From NCBI GenBank assembly GCA_029256185.1, contig JAQSYI010000018.1, positions 1 through 64,000 on the forward strand: a stretch of 64,000 nt of DNA, in the 5' to 3' direction. This DNA is from Paenibacillaceae bacterium. Lineage in GTDB: Bacteria > Bacillota > Bacilli > Paenibacillales > NBRC-103111. Under the pieces are notes generated by a model. The model did not search any database. It was not told where the DNA came from and saw nothing but the letters and a program-made list of their open reading frames with translations. Shown here piece by piece: positions 44,402 through 53,190 of the stretch (position 1 is its first letter; each line of letters begins with the position of its first letter). Position numbers and translations under genes: made by a program.

Positions 44402-44893
44402 ATGACAGAACTGAAAACAAAGGTTCTTGATATCCTGAATGAGGATGCGCGGCGGAAACCGGATCTTATTGCCACAATGCTGGGCGCGCCGCTAGCGGAG
44501 GTAGAGCAGGCGATTGCGGAGTTGGAAGCGGAGAAGGTGATCATCAAGTATGCGCCTGTCGTGAACTGGAGCAAGGTGGAGGACGACAAGGTTACCGCCT
44601 TGATCGAGGTTCAGATTACTCCGGAGCGGGGAAGGGGCTTCGACGCCATCGCTGAGCGGATCTATCTGTTCCCGGAGGTCAAGACCTTGTATTTGATGTC
44701 AGGAGCCTATGATCTTCTCGTTGAGGTAGAGGGCCGGAATCTGAAAGAGGTGGCGCTGTTCGTATCCCAGCGGCTGTCCTCCATCGACCGGGTTCTGTCC
44801 ACCAAAACTCATTTTATACTGAAAAAATATAAGCAGGACGGCGTTGTGTTCGAGGATCATGAGGACGACAACCGTCTTATCATTGCTCCTTAA
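44402..44893 (+). CDS. alaR: Lrp/AsnC family transcriptional regulator (AlaR-like)
   Basis: This 163-residue protein has an N-terminal helix-turn-helix (about 5-55, KVLDILNEDARRKPDLIATML) and a C-terminal RAM ligand-binding domain (VTALIEVQITPERG, LMSGAYDLLVEVEG). The open frame starts at 44234, across the upstream terminator; ATG 44402 gives the family N-terminus, with GGGGAG 12 bases upstream. Bacillus has the same neighbour pair, an Lrp regulator (yugG/alaR) followed by an aminotransferase (yugH/alaT), so it probably senses an amino acid such as alanine and controls the next gene and itself. Confidence 0.82.
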   Translation: MTELKTKVLDILNEDARRKPDLIATMLGAPLAEVEQAIAELEAEKVIIKYAPVVNWSKVEDDKVTALIEVQITPERGRGFDAIAERIYLFPEVKTLYLMSGAYDLLVEVEGRNLKEVALFVSQRLSSIDRVLSTKTHFILKKYKQDGVVFEDHEDDNRLIIAP

Positions 44894-44928
44894 GCGAGCT
44901 ACCAATCAGAGCGGAGGCATCGGTTCGT

Positions 44929-46113
44929 ATGACCAAGCGAGATTCTATGGAGCAATATCTGACTCCGCGCGTGCGCGCCATTCCCCCTTCGGGCATCCGG
45001 AGGTTCTTTGATCTGGTCAATGCCAGCAAGGAGGCAGGCATCATTTCATTAGGGGTGGGGGAACCGGATTTCATCACCCCGTGGCATGTGCGGGAAGCAT
45101 GTGTGTATTCACTGGAGCGGGGCAAGACCCAATATACCTCCAACGCGGGGCTGCCTGAGCTTCGCGAAGCGATAGGGGAGTATCTTCACACCCGGTTCGC
45201 CGTGGATTATGACCCGGCAAGCGAGATGATCGTCACCGTCGGGGGCAGCGAAGCTATTGATCTGGCTCTGCGTGCGCTGATTGAGCCGGGAGACGAGATT
45301 CTGATTCCGGAGCCGTGCTACATTTCCTACAGTCCCATTACCTCCATCGGCGGAGGGACGCCTGTAGGCATTGAGACCTTCGCCAAGGATAACTTCAAGT
45401 TGATGGCGGAGAATCTGCGGGCGAAGATTACGCCCAGATCCAAGGTCCTTGTTCTGTGCTACCCAAGCAATCCCACCGGCGGCGTCATGACCTACGAGGA
45501 GCTGCTGCCCATCGCCAAGGTGGTGGAGGAGCATGACCTGATTGTCATCTCCGATGAAATCTATGCGGAGCTGTCTTACGGACTGAACCATACCAGCTTC
45601 GCTTCCCTGCCGGGCATGAAAGACCGGACGCTGCTTGTCAGCGGATTTTCCAAGGCCTTCGCCATGACCGGCTGGAGGATGGGCTACATCTGCGGACACC
45701 GGGAATTGATTGCCGCGATGCTGAAGATTCACCAGTATACCGTAATGTGCGCTCCCATCATGGGACAGGTGGCGGCCCTGGAAGCATTGAGGAACGGACT
45801 GGAAGAGAAGGACCGCATGGTAGAATCCTATAACCAGCGGCGGAGGCTGGTGGTGAAGGGATTCCGGGATATGGGACTGGAGTGCCATGAGCCTGAGGGC
45901 GCGTTCTATGCATTCCCGAGCATTGCCGGGACAGGGCTTGGGTCAGAGGTATTCGCGCAGCGGCTGCTGCTGGAGGCCAAGGTGGCGGCGGTACCCGGCT
46001 ATGTATTCGGACTGGGAGGCGAAGGTTTCCTGCGCTGTTCCTATGCCACGTCGGTTAGCCAGCTTCTGGAGGCATTGGAGCGGTTCGATAAGTTTTTGAG
46101 AAAATTGCGTTAA
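44929..46113 (+). CDS. alaT: Class I aminotransferase (AlaT/YugH-like)
   Basis: This 394-residue PLP enzyme (fold type I) has the family start SGIRRFFDLVNASKEA, GVGEPDFITP, YPSNPTGG, the SDEIYAEL motif and the PLP lysine in SGFSKAFAMTGWRMGY. It transfers an amino group between an amino acid and 2-oxoglutarate; its AlaR-like neighbour suggests alanine. It follows the regulator by 35 bases, with GCGGAGG before the ATG. Aspartate or aromatic specificity cannot be ruled out from sequence alone. Confidence 0.85.
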   Translation: MTKRDSMEQYLTPRVRAIPPSGIRRFFDLVNASKEAGIISLGVGEPDFITPWHVREACVYSLERGKTQYTSNAGLPELREAIGEYLHTRFAVDYDPASEMIVTVGGSEAIDLALRALIEPGDEILIPEPCYISYSPITSIGGGTPVGIETFAKDNFKLMAENLRAKITPRSKVLVLCYPSNPTGGVMTYEELLPIAKVVEEHDLIVISDEIYAELSYGLNHTSFASLPGMKDRTLLVSGFSKAFAMTGWRMGYICGHRELIAAMLKIHQYTVMCAPIMGQVAALEALRNGLEEKDRMVESYNQRRRLVVKGFRDMGLECHEPEGAFYAFPSIAGTGLGSEVFAQRLLLEAKVAAVPGYVFGLGGEGFLRCSYATSVSQLLEALERFDKFLRKLR

Positions 46114-46250
46114 AAATTCAGCAATCAGTGACCTTTTAAAATCATTCTAATCTACTTTCATTTTTATGGAAAAGCTGGTATCTTGATAGTAGGGCTTTCT
46201 CTATCAAACGGCCTGTTTTTCTGCAAGCATATCTTATGGGAGGGATTAGA

Positions 46251-46514
46251 ATGTTGTTTGCTGATTATGCATGCCGGTCTTATAAGAGAAGCATCATGAT
46301 TCGTGACAGCGGCCGGTTGAAGAAATGGACTCGCCCCTTGTCAAGTAAACCATTGCTGTCTGCCGCCCTGGAGGATGAGATTTATGTTCTGCGCCGCAAT
46401 ATGGAGCAACTGGCAAGCCGTGAACAATCCCTGAGCGCCCCCGGGGTCGTAGAACTTAGCAGGAGACTGGACCATGTGCTGAATGAATACATGAACGAAC
46501 AACCGCGAACCTGA
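46251..46514 (+). CDS. Spo0E-like sporulation regulatory aspartyl-phosphatase
   Basis: This 87-residue protein has two short helices at its C-terminus, LEDEIYVLRRNMEQLA and GVVELSRRLDHVLNEYM, with SRRLD in place of the SQELD signature of Spo0E. Members dephosphorylate Spo0A-P and delay sporulation. A basic N-terminal tail of about 35 residues is unusual. ATG 46251 follows GGGAGGG; the earlier in-frame ATG at 46236 lies before that site. The stop lies inside the terminator hairpin. Confidence 0.8.
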   Translation: MLFADYACRSYKRSIMIRDSGRLKKWTRPLSSKPLLSAALEDEIYVLRRNMEQLASREQSLSAPGVVELSRRLDHVLNEYMNEQPRT

Positions 46515-46536
46515 GAATTTCTCAGGTTCTTTTTTT
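46507..46536 (+). terminator. Terminator over the Spo0E-like stop codon
   Basis: GAACCTGAG (46507-46515) and CTCAGGTTC (46521-46529) pair around AATTT, followed by seven T. Confidence 0.92.
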
Positions 46537-46585
46537 CTCGGCAGCAGCCCAATGGGCGCCGGTTAGAGTTTTTCTCATGAAAAGC

Positions 46586-46614
46586 TTGTCTTTCTCCTCA
46601 GCAATGCATATAAT
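46586..46614 (+). promoter_or_regulatory. Sigma-A promoter of the cobalamin locus
   Basis: TTGTCT (46586-46591), exactly 17 bases, then TATAAT (46609-46614). The transcript would start near 46621 and run into the cobalamin riboswitch. Confidence 0.78.
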
Positions 46615-46659
46615 TTCCTACAAGAGATAGTCGCATCAGTATGAGCTTGATTATGATTC

Positions 46660-46880
46660 TAAGCCAATGGGTCCTTTGCGCAGCCAGCCCGCGCAAGGGT
46701 TAATAGGGAAGCCGGTGAGAAGCCGGCACGGTCCCGCCACTGTGAACCGGGGACGGCCTTGAAGTGCCACTGTTCTGCAACAAGCAGAACGGGAAGGCAA
46801 GGTCCGTCTGAACCCGTAAGTCAGGAGACCTGCCCGTTGCGCGAAGCTAACGAGATCCTTCGAGGAAAAGGACTGGGCTA
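46660..46880 (+). promoter_or_regulatory. Cobalamin riboswitch
   Basis: The conserved core is clear: AGCCGGTGAGAAGCCGG-type arm, then CACGGTCCCGCCACTGTGA (the B12-box region near 46728-46746), then AAGTCAGGAGACCTGCC near 46818-46834. It precedes btuF. A terminator-like stem follows at 46938. Adenosylcobalamin should bind and lower expression of the transport and assembly genes downstream (family knowledge). Confidence 0.95.
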
Positions 46881-46937
46881 ATCACGGAATAAAAGTCATG
46901 TTTTCGACATTGCCTTTTTTCACATGATTGCTTTGCC

Positions 46938-46966
46938 CCCGCCTCCCAGGATGCGGCGGGCTTTTT
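46938..46966 (+). terminator. Riboswitch expression-platform terminator
   Basis: CCCGCC (46938-46943) and GGCGGG (46955-46960) form a stem followed by CTTTTT, between the riboswitch and btuF, the usual place for a cobalamin-controlled attenuator. Confidence 0.65.
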
Positions 46967-47022
46967 CGTTTGGGGAGCTTATTTTATTTTTTGGCGGAGA
47001 CATATAACGAGGAGGAATTGAG

Positions 47023-48051
47023 ATGATCCTGCATCAAATCGGGAAAAAAGCGTTGAACCTGACGGCTGCGTTGCTGTTGGCGTTGACTATGGTCCTGGCC
47101 GGCTGCGGGGGCGGTGACCAGACAAACGGGGGTTCTGAGCCGGGGAGCACCGTCACCCATGTCTCGGCAGCGCCAAGCGCCAATGCGGCAGCAAGTGCAA
47201 GCCCGTCATTGAGTCCTGTCCCGGAGGCCGGGCAGACTGTCTATCCGCTTAAGGTAAAGGATGCCACTGATACGGAAGTGGTGTTCGATAAGGCTCCTGA
47301 ACGGATTGTAACTCTGGTGCCAAGCGAGACGGAAACCGTGTTTGCTCTGGGAGCCGGAGATAAGATAGTGGGAGTGGACAAATGGAGCGACTATCCGCCG
47401 GAAGCCAAGCAGAAGCCGCAGATGGGGGATTTAACCACTAATCTGGAGGCGGTTTTGGCGGCGAACCCCGATGTTGTGCTGGCTTCCGCTTCCTTGAACT
47501 CCAAAGTGATTCCCGAGCTCCGCAAGATGGGCGTGAAGGTCTATGCCACCAATCCCAAGACCATTGCCCAAACTATAGAAAAGGTGGAGCTTCTGGCGCA
47601 GGTGCTCAATCAGCAGGCTCTGGGCAAAAAAACCGCCGATGAAATGCGGGCCGATCTGCAAAAAGTAACCGATGCCGTGAAGAACGCTTCCAAGAAGCGG
47701 GTTTATCTGGAATTCAGCACCGGCTGGACTGTTGGTGACGGAGAATTCTTAAGCGAGATGGTGGAGTTGTCGGGGGGGACCAATATTGGCTCCGGCAAGC
47801 CGGGCTGGTACGAGATGGATCCGGAAGCCATCATCAAGGCCGACCCTGAGGTCATTGTCTATTCAACCGGAGCGGGTATGGAGACTTTGCCGGAAATTAT
47901 TAGAAGCCGGACGGGTTTTGCCGGTGTGGATGCTTTGAAGAACGGCCGGTTGTACGGCATTGACGGCAACCTGACCAACAGGGTTGGCCCCCGCCTGACC
48001 AAGGGACTGGTGGAAATGGCCAAAGCCGTCCATCCCGAGCTGGTGAAATAA
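47023..48051 (+). CDS. btuF: Cobalamin ABC transporter substrate-binding lipoprotein
   Basis: This 342-residue lipoprotein has signal LLLALTMVLAGC with lipobox LAGC, a linker rich in Ala/Ser/Pro, then a class III periplasmic binding fold (ERIVTLVPSETETVFALG and VGVDKWSDYPPEA in the first lobe). Its place directly after a cobalamin riboswitch and before BtuC/BtuD-type genes makes it a corrinoid-binding protein with good confidence; similar proteins bind iron siderophores or haem. ATG follows CGAGGAGGA. Confidence 0.88.
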   Translation: MILHQIGKKALNLTAALLLALTMVLAGCGGGDQTNGGSEPGSTVTHVSAAPSANAAASASPSLSPVPEAGQTVYPLKVKDATDTEVVFDKAPERIVTLVPSETETVFALGAGDKIVGVDKWSDYPPEAKQKPQMGDLTTNLEAVLAANPDVVLASASLNSKVIPELRKMGVKVYATNPKTIAQTIEKVELLAQVLNQQALGKKTADEMRADLQKVTDAVKNASKKRVYLEFSTGWTVGDGEFLSEMVELSGGTNIGSGKPGWYEMDPEAIIKADPEVIVYSTGAGMETLPEIIRSRTGFAGVDALKNGRLYGIDGNLTNRVGPRLTKGLVEMAKAVHPELVK

Positions 48052-48052
48052 G

Positions 48053-49096
48053 ATGCAACGACGATTGGTATTGTGGGGAGGAGGGGCGACGGCGCTCCTT
48101 CTTTTCTCCGTTATTGTCAGCCTGTCTCTTGGCTCTGCGCGGCTGCCTCTTGGCGACGTATGGCGGATTATTCTGCACCAGATTCCCCTGGTCCGGGAGT
48201 GGGTCACGCCGGATTGGCCGCAAGCGTATGAGCAGATTGTGATCAAAGTGCGTTTTTCCAGAGTCATTCTGGCGATTCTGGTAGGTGCATCCCTTGCTGT
48301 TGCCGGAGCAGGCTTCCAGGGGGTGCTCCGCAATCCGCTGGCAGACCCGTATACGCTGGGAGTGGCCTCCGGCGCTTCTGTGGGGGCGGCATTCATTATT
48401 TTATTCGGGCTGCAGCGGATTATAGGCCAGTGGACGATTCCCCTAGTGGCTTTCATTACAGGGGCGCTAACCTTATTCGCCGTGTTCCGGCTGTCTTCCC
48501 ATGAAGGGAAAACCAAGGTAGAGACGCTGATTCTGGCCGGTGTGGTTGTAAATGCATTTTTGAGCGCATTCGTTTCGCTTATGGTAAGCTTATCCAATCA
48601 AGTGGTGAACGAAATTCTGTATTGGCTCATGGGCAGCCTGTCCATGCGGGGCTGGGATTATTCGCTCCTGCTCTTGCCGTACTTTGCGGCAGGCTTGCTG
48701 GTGCTGCTTGCCAACATGCGGGCGCTTAATCTGTTCACTCTTGGCGAGCGGCAGGCGGCGCATCTGGGGGTTGATCTGGAGCGAACCCGGCTGGTTATCC
48801 TGACTGTATCCACTCTTCTGACAGCTGCCGCCATATCCGTATCCGGGGTAATCGGATTTGTGGGATTGGTGGTGCCCCATCTGATCCGTCTGGCGACGGG
48901 TCCGGATTACCGGCTGATCGTCCCGCTGTCGGCCGTTGTGGGCGGAATCTATGTGCTGTGGTCAGATACGTTGGCCCGGCTGGTATTATCTCCCAAGGAA
49001 ATCCCTCTGGGTGTGGTGACGGCGCTGTTGGGCGCGCCTTTCTTCGCGTATCTGCTGCGCAAGCGCAAATACCGGCAAAGCGGGGGAGCCGCATGA
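48053..49096 (+). CDS. btuC: Cobalamin ABC transporter permease
   Basis: This 347-residue FecCD/BtuC family permease has about ten hydrophobic helices. Typical segments are VRFSRVILAILVGASLAVAG, GVLRNPLADPYTLGVASGAS and GFVGLVVPHLIRL, the last near the ATPase contact loop. It starts two bases after btuF and its stop overlaps the btuD start (ATGA). Confidence 0.92.
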   Translation: MQRRLVLWGGGATALLLFSVIVSLSLGSARLPLGDVWRIILHQIPLVREWVTPDWPQAYEQIVIKVRFSRVILAILVGASLAVAGAGFQGVLRNPLADPYTLGVASGASVGAAFIILFGLQRIIGQWTIPLVAFITGALTLFAVFRLSSHEGKTKVETLILAGVVVNAFLSAFVSLMVSLSNQVVNEILYWLMGSLSMRGWDYSLLLLPYFAAGLLVLLANMRALNLFTLGERQAAHLGVDLERTRLVILTVSTLLTAAAISVSGVIGFVGLVVPHLIRLATGPDYRLIVPLSAVVGGIYVLWSDTLARLVLSPKEIPLGVVTALLGAPFFAYLLRKRKYRQSGGAA

Positions 49097-49950
49097 TCGA
49101 GATCCTCAATTGCAGTCAAATCTATGATGGTGTTCCTGTTCTGAACAATATCAGTTGTACGGTGGCAAGCGGCGAGATTTACGGGATCATCGGTCCCAAC
49201 GGCAGCGGCAAATCCACCTTAATGCGGTTGATCTCGGGAGTGGAGCGTCCGGCATCAGGCTGTGTCCGCATCAACGGCAAAGATGTGGGCAGCTATTCCA
49301 GACGGAAGCTGGCGCAGTTCATGGCGGTGCTGGAGCAGGAGGCGCTGCCCCCTGTAGGCTTCACCGTGCGCGAGGTGGTGGAGATGGGGCGTTATCCCCA
49401 TCAGGACTGGCTGGGCAGGGAACGCCGCCAGGAGCACGGGCCGGAGAGAGAGGGGGGACGGTATTCCCCTTCGGCGCAATCCCTGCTGCAGGGAATTATG
49501 GAGCGGCTGGATCTGGAGGGATTGGCCGAACGCACGCTGGAGCAGATCAGCGGAGGAGAGCGGCAGCGCGCCGCACTGGGCAAGGCCATGGCGCAAGAGC
49601 CCATGCTGCTGCTGCTGGATGAGCCTACCACTTATCTGGATATCGGCTATCAGATGCAGATGATGGATTATGTGCGCAAGTGGAACCGGGAATGCGGCCT
49701 GACCGTAGTGGCGGTGCTGCATGATCTGAATCTGGCTGCCCAATATTGCGACCGCCTGATGGTGATAAGCCGCGGTGAGGCGGTGGCCGAGGGAGAGCCG
49801 TGGAGCATCATGCAGGCCGGTCTGATCGAGCAGGTGTATAAGACCAGACCGGTGGTAGTCGAGCATCCCGAGACGGGAGCGCCGCAAATTTTGCTTAAGC
49901 CCCAGGCGGCGGCAGGAGACAGCAAGCAGCCGGCGGGAAGCGGCTCATGA
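49093..49950 (+). CDS. btuD: Cobalamin ABC transporter ATP-binding protein
   Basis: This 285-residue FepC/BtuD-type ATPase has Walker A GPNGSGKST, signature ISGGERQRAALGKAM, Walker B MLLLLDEPTTYLD and H-loop VLHDLN. ATG 49093 overlaps the btuC stop; the open frame from 48958 is inside btuC. An insertion of about 20 residues (QEHGPEREGGRYSPS) lies between the Q-loop and the signature. The last 15-20 residues are low-complexity. Confidence 0.92.
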   Translation: MIEILNCSQIYDGVPVLNNISCTVASGEIYGIIGPNGSGKSTLMRLISGVERPASGCVRINGKDVGSYSRRKLAQFMAVLEQEALPPVGFTVREVVEMGRYPHQDWLGRERRQEHGPEREGGRYSPSAQSLLQGIMERLDLEGLAERTLEQISGGERQRAALGKAMAQEPMLLLLDEPTTYLDIGYQMQMMDYVRKWNRECGLTVVAVLHDLNLAAQYCDRLMVISRGEAVAEGEPWSIMQAGLIEQVYKTRPVVVEHPETGAPQILLKPQAAAGDSKQPAGSGS

Positions 49951-50283
49951 GCCCAGGCAGACACAAGAGAGGGAAAGCAGCCGCAGACAGGGGCAAGCAC
50001 CCATTCTGTATGAAATTTCCCATACAAAGAGCCAACGCTGCCGCTGGCAGGGCCATTCTGTATGAAATTTCGCATACAAAGAGCCAACGCTGCCGCTGGC
50101 AGAGCCAATCTGTATGAAATTTCGCATACAAAGAGCCAATGCTGCCGCTGGCAGGGCCAATCTGTATGAAATTTCGCATACAAAGAGCCAACGCTGCCCC
50201 CGGTCCGAGCATCTGTTTATATTTTTCAATACAGTGTTCAGCCGGTTTGATAATACGCCCTAATAAGAGGAGAGTCAGCGCTA
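49951..50283. other. Intergenic region between btuD and cobT
   Basis: This gap holds a four-fold 52-base repeat (50003-50205) and little else. No promoter for cobT is obvious except possible sequence near 50216-50250 (TTTATATTTTTC...). The cobalamin genes on both sides run the same way. Confidence 0.5.
50003..50205. repeat. Four tandem 52-bp repeats with paired hairpins
   Basis: Units start at 50003, 50055, 50107 and 50159 with a constant 52-base period. Each unit has TGTATG-AAATTTCG-CATACA, an inverted repeat, then AAGAGCCAACGCTG and CTGCC-GCT-GGCAG, a second inverted repeat. The last unit decays after CTGCC. Differences are single bases. This is not a CRISPR array, as there are no unique spacers. 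It sits between btuD and cobT. Confidence 0.9.
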
Positions 50284-51339
50284 ATGTTAAGTATCAGGGA
50301 AATCACCCAGGGAATTGAACCCTTGAACGCGGAAATGATGGAACGGGCCCGGGAGCATCTGGATCAATTGACCAAACCTCCCGGCAGCTTGGGCAAGCTG
50401 GAGGGGATAGCCGCTCAATTGGCGGGGATCACGGGGGAGCTGTATCCCCAATTCGGGCGCAAGGCGGTCGTAGTGATGGCTGGCGACCATGGCGTATGCG
50501 AGGAGGGAATCAGCGCTTTCCCGTCCCAGGTGACAGGGCAGATGGTGCTGAACTTTCTGAGCGGGGGAGCGGCTGTCAATGTGCTGGCGCGGCACGGCGG
50601 AGCGGAAGTCATATGTGTGGATATCGGCGTGGACGGTGAGTTCTCCCATCCTCTGCTGCGCTCCTGCAAGATCCGCAAAGGGACGCGGAATATGGCGAAG
50701 GAAGCCGCAATGACTTCCGAAGAGGCGCTGGCTGCTGTAAATGTGGGCTATGCGCTGGCACGGGAGCTTGCGGAGCAGGGAGTGGGCCTGTTCGCAACAG
50801 GCGAGATGGGCATCGGCAATACAACGCCAAGCGCTGCGCTGCTTTCGGCATTCACCGGACTGCCGCCTTCCGCTGCTGCGGGCAGGGGAACGGGAATTGA
50901 TGATCAGCGCTTGCAGCACAAGATTCAGGTAGTGGCCCGCGCTCTTGAGGTGAACGCTCCTGATCCGGAAGCCCCCTTGGAGGTGCTGGCCAAAGTGGGC
51001 GGCCTGGAAATCGCCGGATTAACAGGACTCATTCTTGGCGCCGCGGCTGCGCGCAAGCCTGTTGTGATCGATGGTTTCATCTCTGCCGCGGCGGCCCTTA
51101 CGGCAAGCCGGCTGGCTCCGCTGTCAACAGGATATATGATTGCTTCCCATCTGTCCGGCGAGCAAGGTCATGCCCGAATGCTGCAGGCGGTGGAGCTTTC
51201 ACCTATGCTTACGCTTGATATGCGTCTGGGCGAGGGTACCGGCGCAGTGCTGTGTTTCCATCTGATCGAAGCCGCGGTGAAGGTCATGGCTGAGATGGCT
51301 ACCTTCGCCTCGGCCGGAGTAACCAATAAGGATCAGTAA
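50284..51339 (+). CDS. cobT: Nicotinate-nucleotide--dimethylbenzimidazole phosphoribosyltransferase
   Basis: This 351-residue enzyme activates the lower ligand base of cobalamin to alpha-ribazole phosphate. Motifs are LTKPPGSLGKLE at the N-terminus, VVMAGDHGV, GEMGIGNTTPSAAL and the C-terminal MRLGEGTGAVL with the catalytic glutamate. ATG follows AGAGGAGAG. It begins the assembly half of the cobalamin locus. Confidence 0.95.
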   Translation: MLSIREITQGIEPLNAEMMERAREHLDQLTKPPGSLGKLEGIAAQLAGITGELYPQFGRKAVVVMAGDHGVCEEGISAFPSQVTGQMVLNFLSGGAAVNVLARHGGAEVICVDIGVDGEFSHPLLRSCKIRKGTRNMAKEAAMTSEEALAAVNVGYALARELAEQGVGLFATGEMGIGNTTPSAALLSAFTGLPPSAAAGRGTGIDDQRLQHKIQVVARALEVNAPDPEAPLEVLAKVGGLEIAGLTGLILGAAAARKPVVIDGFISAAAALTASRLAPLSTGYMIASHLSGEQGHARMLQAVELSPMLTLDMRLGEGTGAVLCFHLIEAAVKVMAEMATFASAGVTNKDQ

Positions 51340-51375
51340 CAGTCAGAGTCAATAGCCATGCGGGGAGGTACAGCG

Positions 51376-52188
51376 GTGCTGGTGCTTATAACAGGAGGAG
51401 CGCGGAGCGGCAAAAGCGGCTTCGCGGAACAATATGCCGTTCATCTGGGAGACCACGGGTATTATGTGGCCACTTCCCAGGTATGGGACGAAGAAACGGA
51501 AGAGCGGGTGGCCCTGCACCGCTTGCTCCGGGAAAACTCCGGATTCTTCTGGGAAACAGTGGAGGAGCCCCTCTTGCTTGCTGAAATATTGGAGAAGCTG
51601 GGAACGGCGGCAGAAGATGCGGATCGATCCCTTGAAGCTGATAAAGACCATGGAGCAGGGCAGCAAGCCTGGGCAGCGGGCCAAATCCAGGATGGGGACC
51701 ATCTCCGCGGCGCAGAGCAATCCCGTGATGTGCAGGCGGTTTACGGTGCCTGTTATACCGCTTCTACCGCCCATGTTCAGGGAGCGGCACCCGGGAACGG
51801 GAAGAGAAGTGTTACCGGTAAACCGGTAATCCTAATAGATTGCCTGACTCTTTGGCTTACCAACCTGCTGCTGGCCGATGGTCAAGAGGAATGGGACCGG
51901 GAGGCCAGGCGTGCCGTGGCTGTATCCGTGGATGCTGCCGTAGACCGTCTGATTGCTGCAGCCAAAGCGCAGAGCGCTCCTGTATTGCTTGTCAGCAATG
52001 AAGTAGGCAGCGGAATTGTGCCGGAGTATCCCCTGGGCAGGCTGTTCCGGGATCTGGCCGGACGGATGAACCGGCGGATCGCCGCAGAGAGTGATCAGGT
52101 ATTTCTGGTCACTGCCGGAATACCTGTGGAGCTGAAGCGGCTGGCCTTCAGGCTGCCCGGCCGTTTCTGCGGCGCTGACGGGAATTGA
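51376..52188 (+). CDS. cobU: Adenosylcobinamide kinase / guanylyltransferase with an insertion
   Basis: This bifunctional nucleotide-loop assembly enzyme has P-loop GGARSGKS (residues 7-14), the guanylyl-accepting His in RVALHRLLR (about 48), DCLTLWLTN (about 155) and SNEVGSGIVPEYPLGRLFRD. At about 270 residues it is some 70-90 longer than usual CobU; the excess is a hydrophilic, low-complexity insertion at about residues 77-148, before the VILIDCLTLW strand. GTG 51376 is preceded by GGGGAGG at seven bases, and the upstream ATG 51358 is not. Confidence 0.9.
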   Translation: MLVLITGGARSGKSGFAEQYAVHLGDHGYYVATSQVWDEETEERVALHRLLRENSGFFWETVEEPLLLAEILEKLGTAAEDADRSLEADKDHGAGQQAWAAGQIQDGDHLRGAEQSRDVQAVYGACYTASTAHVQGAAPGNGKRSVTGKPVILIDCLTLWLTNLLLADGQEEWDREARRAVAVSVDAAVDRLIAAAKAQSAPVLLVSNEVGSGIVPEYPLGRLFRDLAGRMNRRIAAESDQVFLVTAGIPVELKRLAFRLPGRFCGADGN

Positions 52189-52197
52189 GGTGAAATC

Positions 52198-53190
52198 ATG
52201 CTGCTGTATTCTCTTGAAGCGACTTTATGGATGCTGCTGGCCGCCATCACGGTTGATTTGCTCATAGGCGATCCGCCTTGGCCCACCCATCCTGTGATCT
52301 GGATCGGACGGCTGATCCGGCTGCTGGAAGGAAGAATCCGTACCGACCCCCGCAACACCCTCTCCCCGGCCGCTCTAAAACGCAGGGGGATAATCCTGAC
52401 AGCTTCCACCGTTTTCCTGTCCGGCGGGTTTATTTACGGGGTTACAGCCGGATTGGGAGCGCTTCATCCTTGGCTGGGGTATGCGGTTCACATCTGGTTT
52501 GTCTCAACCACCATTGCCATCAAAGGTCTGCGGCAGGCAGCCATGCTGGTCTACAGGCCTCTTTCAGAAGGAAAACTGAGCGATGCCAGGGAAAAGGTCG
52601 GCTATATTGTAGGCCGGGACACCCAGATGCTGGATGAGCCGGAAATTACCCGGGCGGCTGTGGAGACCGTGGCGGAGAATACAGTGGATGCGGTAGTCGC
52701 ACCCCTGTTCTTCGCGCTGTTGGGCGGGGCGCCTCTGGCCATGGCTTACCGTGCTGCGAATACGCTTGATTCCATGGTCGGTTACAAGAATGAGAAGTAC
52801 ATCTGGTTCGGCTGGGCGTCGGCCCGCTGGGACGATGTGCTGAACCTGCTGCCCGCCAGGCTCACGGCTGTGCTGCTGGCGCTGGCCGCATGCTTCTCCC
52901 GGGGGATGTCGCCGCTTCGTTCACTCCGGTCTGTCCGCAGATTCGCCCGGCTGCATCCAAGTCCCAACAGCGGCTATCCCGAAGCTGCCGTGGCCGGAGC
53001 TCTGGGAGTGGAGCTCGGCGGACGCAACACCTATGGAGGGGCAGTCAGCGAACGGGCCCGGATGGGCTGGCCGTTGCGGCCGCTTGGACGGGAGGACATC
53101 ATCGGGACCATCCGTCTGCTGTACCGGGTTGGTTATCTGCTCGCGGGAGGATGCATATGCGGAATTTTATTGCTGCAATTGTACAAATAG
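52198..53190 (+). CDS. cbiB: Adenosylcobinamide-phosphate synthase
   Basis: This 330-residue membrane protein (CbiB, also called CobD) joins the aminopropanol arm to adenosylcobyric acid. Typical segments are DLLIGDPPWPTHPVIWIGRLI, VETVAENTVDAVVAPLFFAL and NTLDSMVGYKNEKY. ATG follows GAGGTG. It overlaps the start of cobS by 34 bases. Confidence 0.95.
   Translation: MLLYSLEATLWMLLAAITVDLLIGDPPWPTHPVIWIGRLIRLLEGRIRTDPRNTLSPAALKRRGIILTASTVFLSGGFIYGVTAGLGALHPWLGYAVHIWFVSTTIAIKGLRQAAMLVYRPLSEGKLSDAREKVGYIVGRDTQMLDEPEITRAAVETVAENTVDAVVAPLFFALLGGAPLAMAYRAANTLDSMVGYKNEKYIWFGWASARWDDVLNLLPARLTAVLLALAACFSRGMSPLRSLRSVRRFARLHPSPNSGYPEAAVAGALGVELGGRNTYGGAVSERARMGWPLRPLGREDIIGTIRLLYRVGYLLAGGCICGILLLQLYK

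Noticed and set aside
50003..50205. CRISPR array
   Set aside because: The 52-base period has no distinct spacers: the whole unit repeats with single-base changes, and no cas genes are in the window.
49668..50229. Repetitive minus-strand peptides across the 52-bp array
   Set aside because: Overlapping frames on the minus strand only translate the repeat; there is no ribosome site, and three frames are open at once because the period is not a multiple of three and stops are absent by chance.
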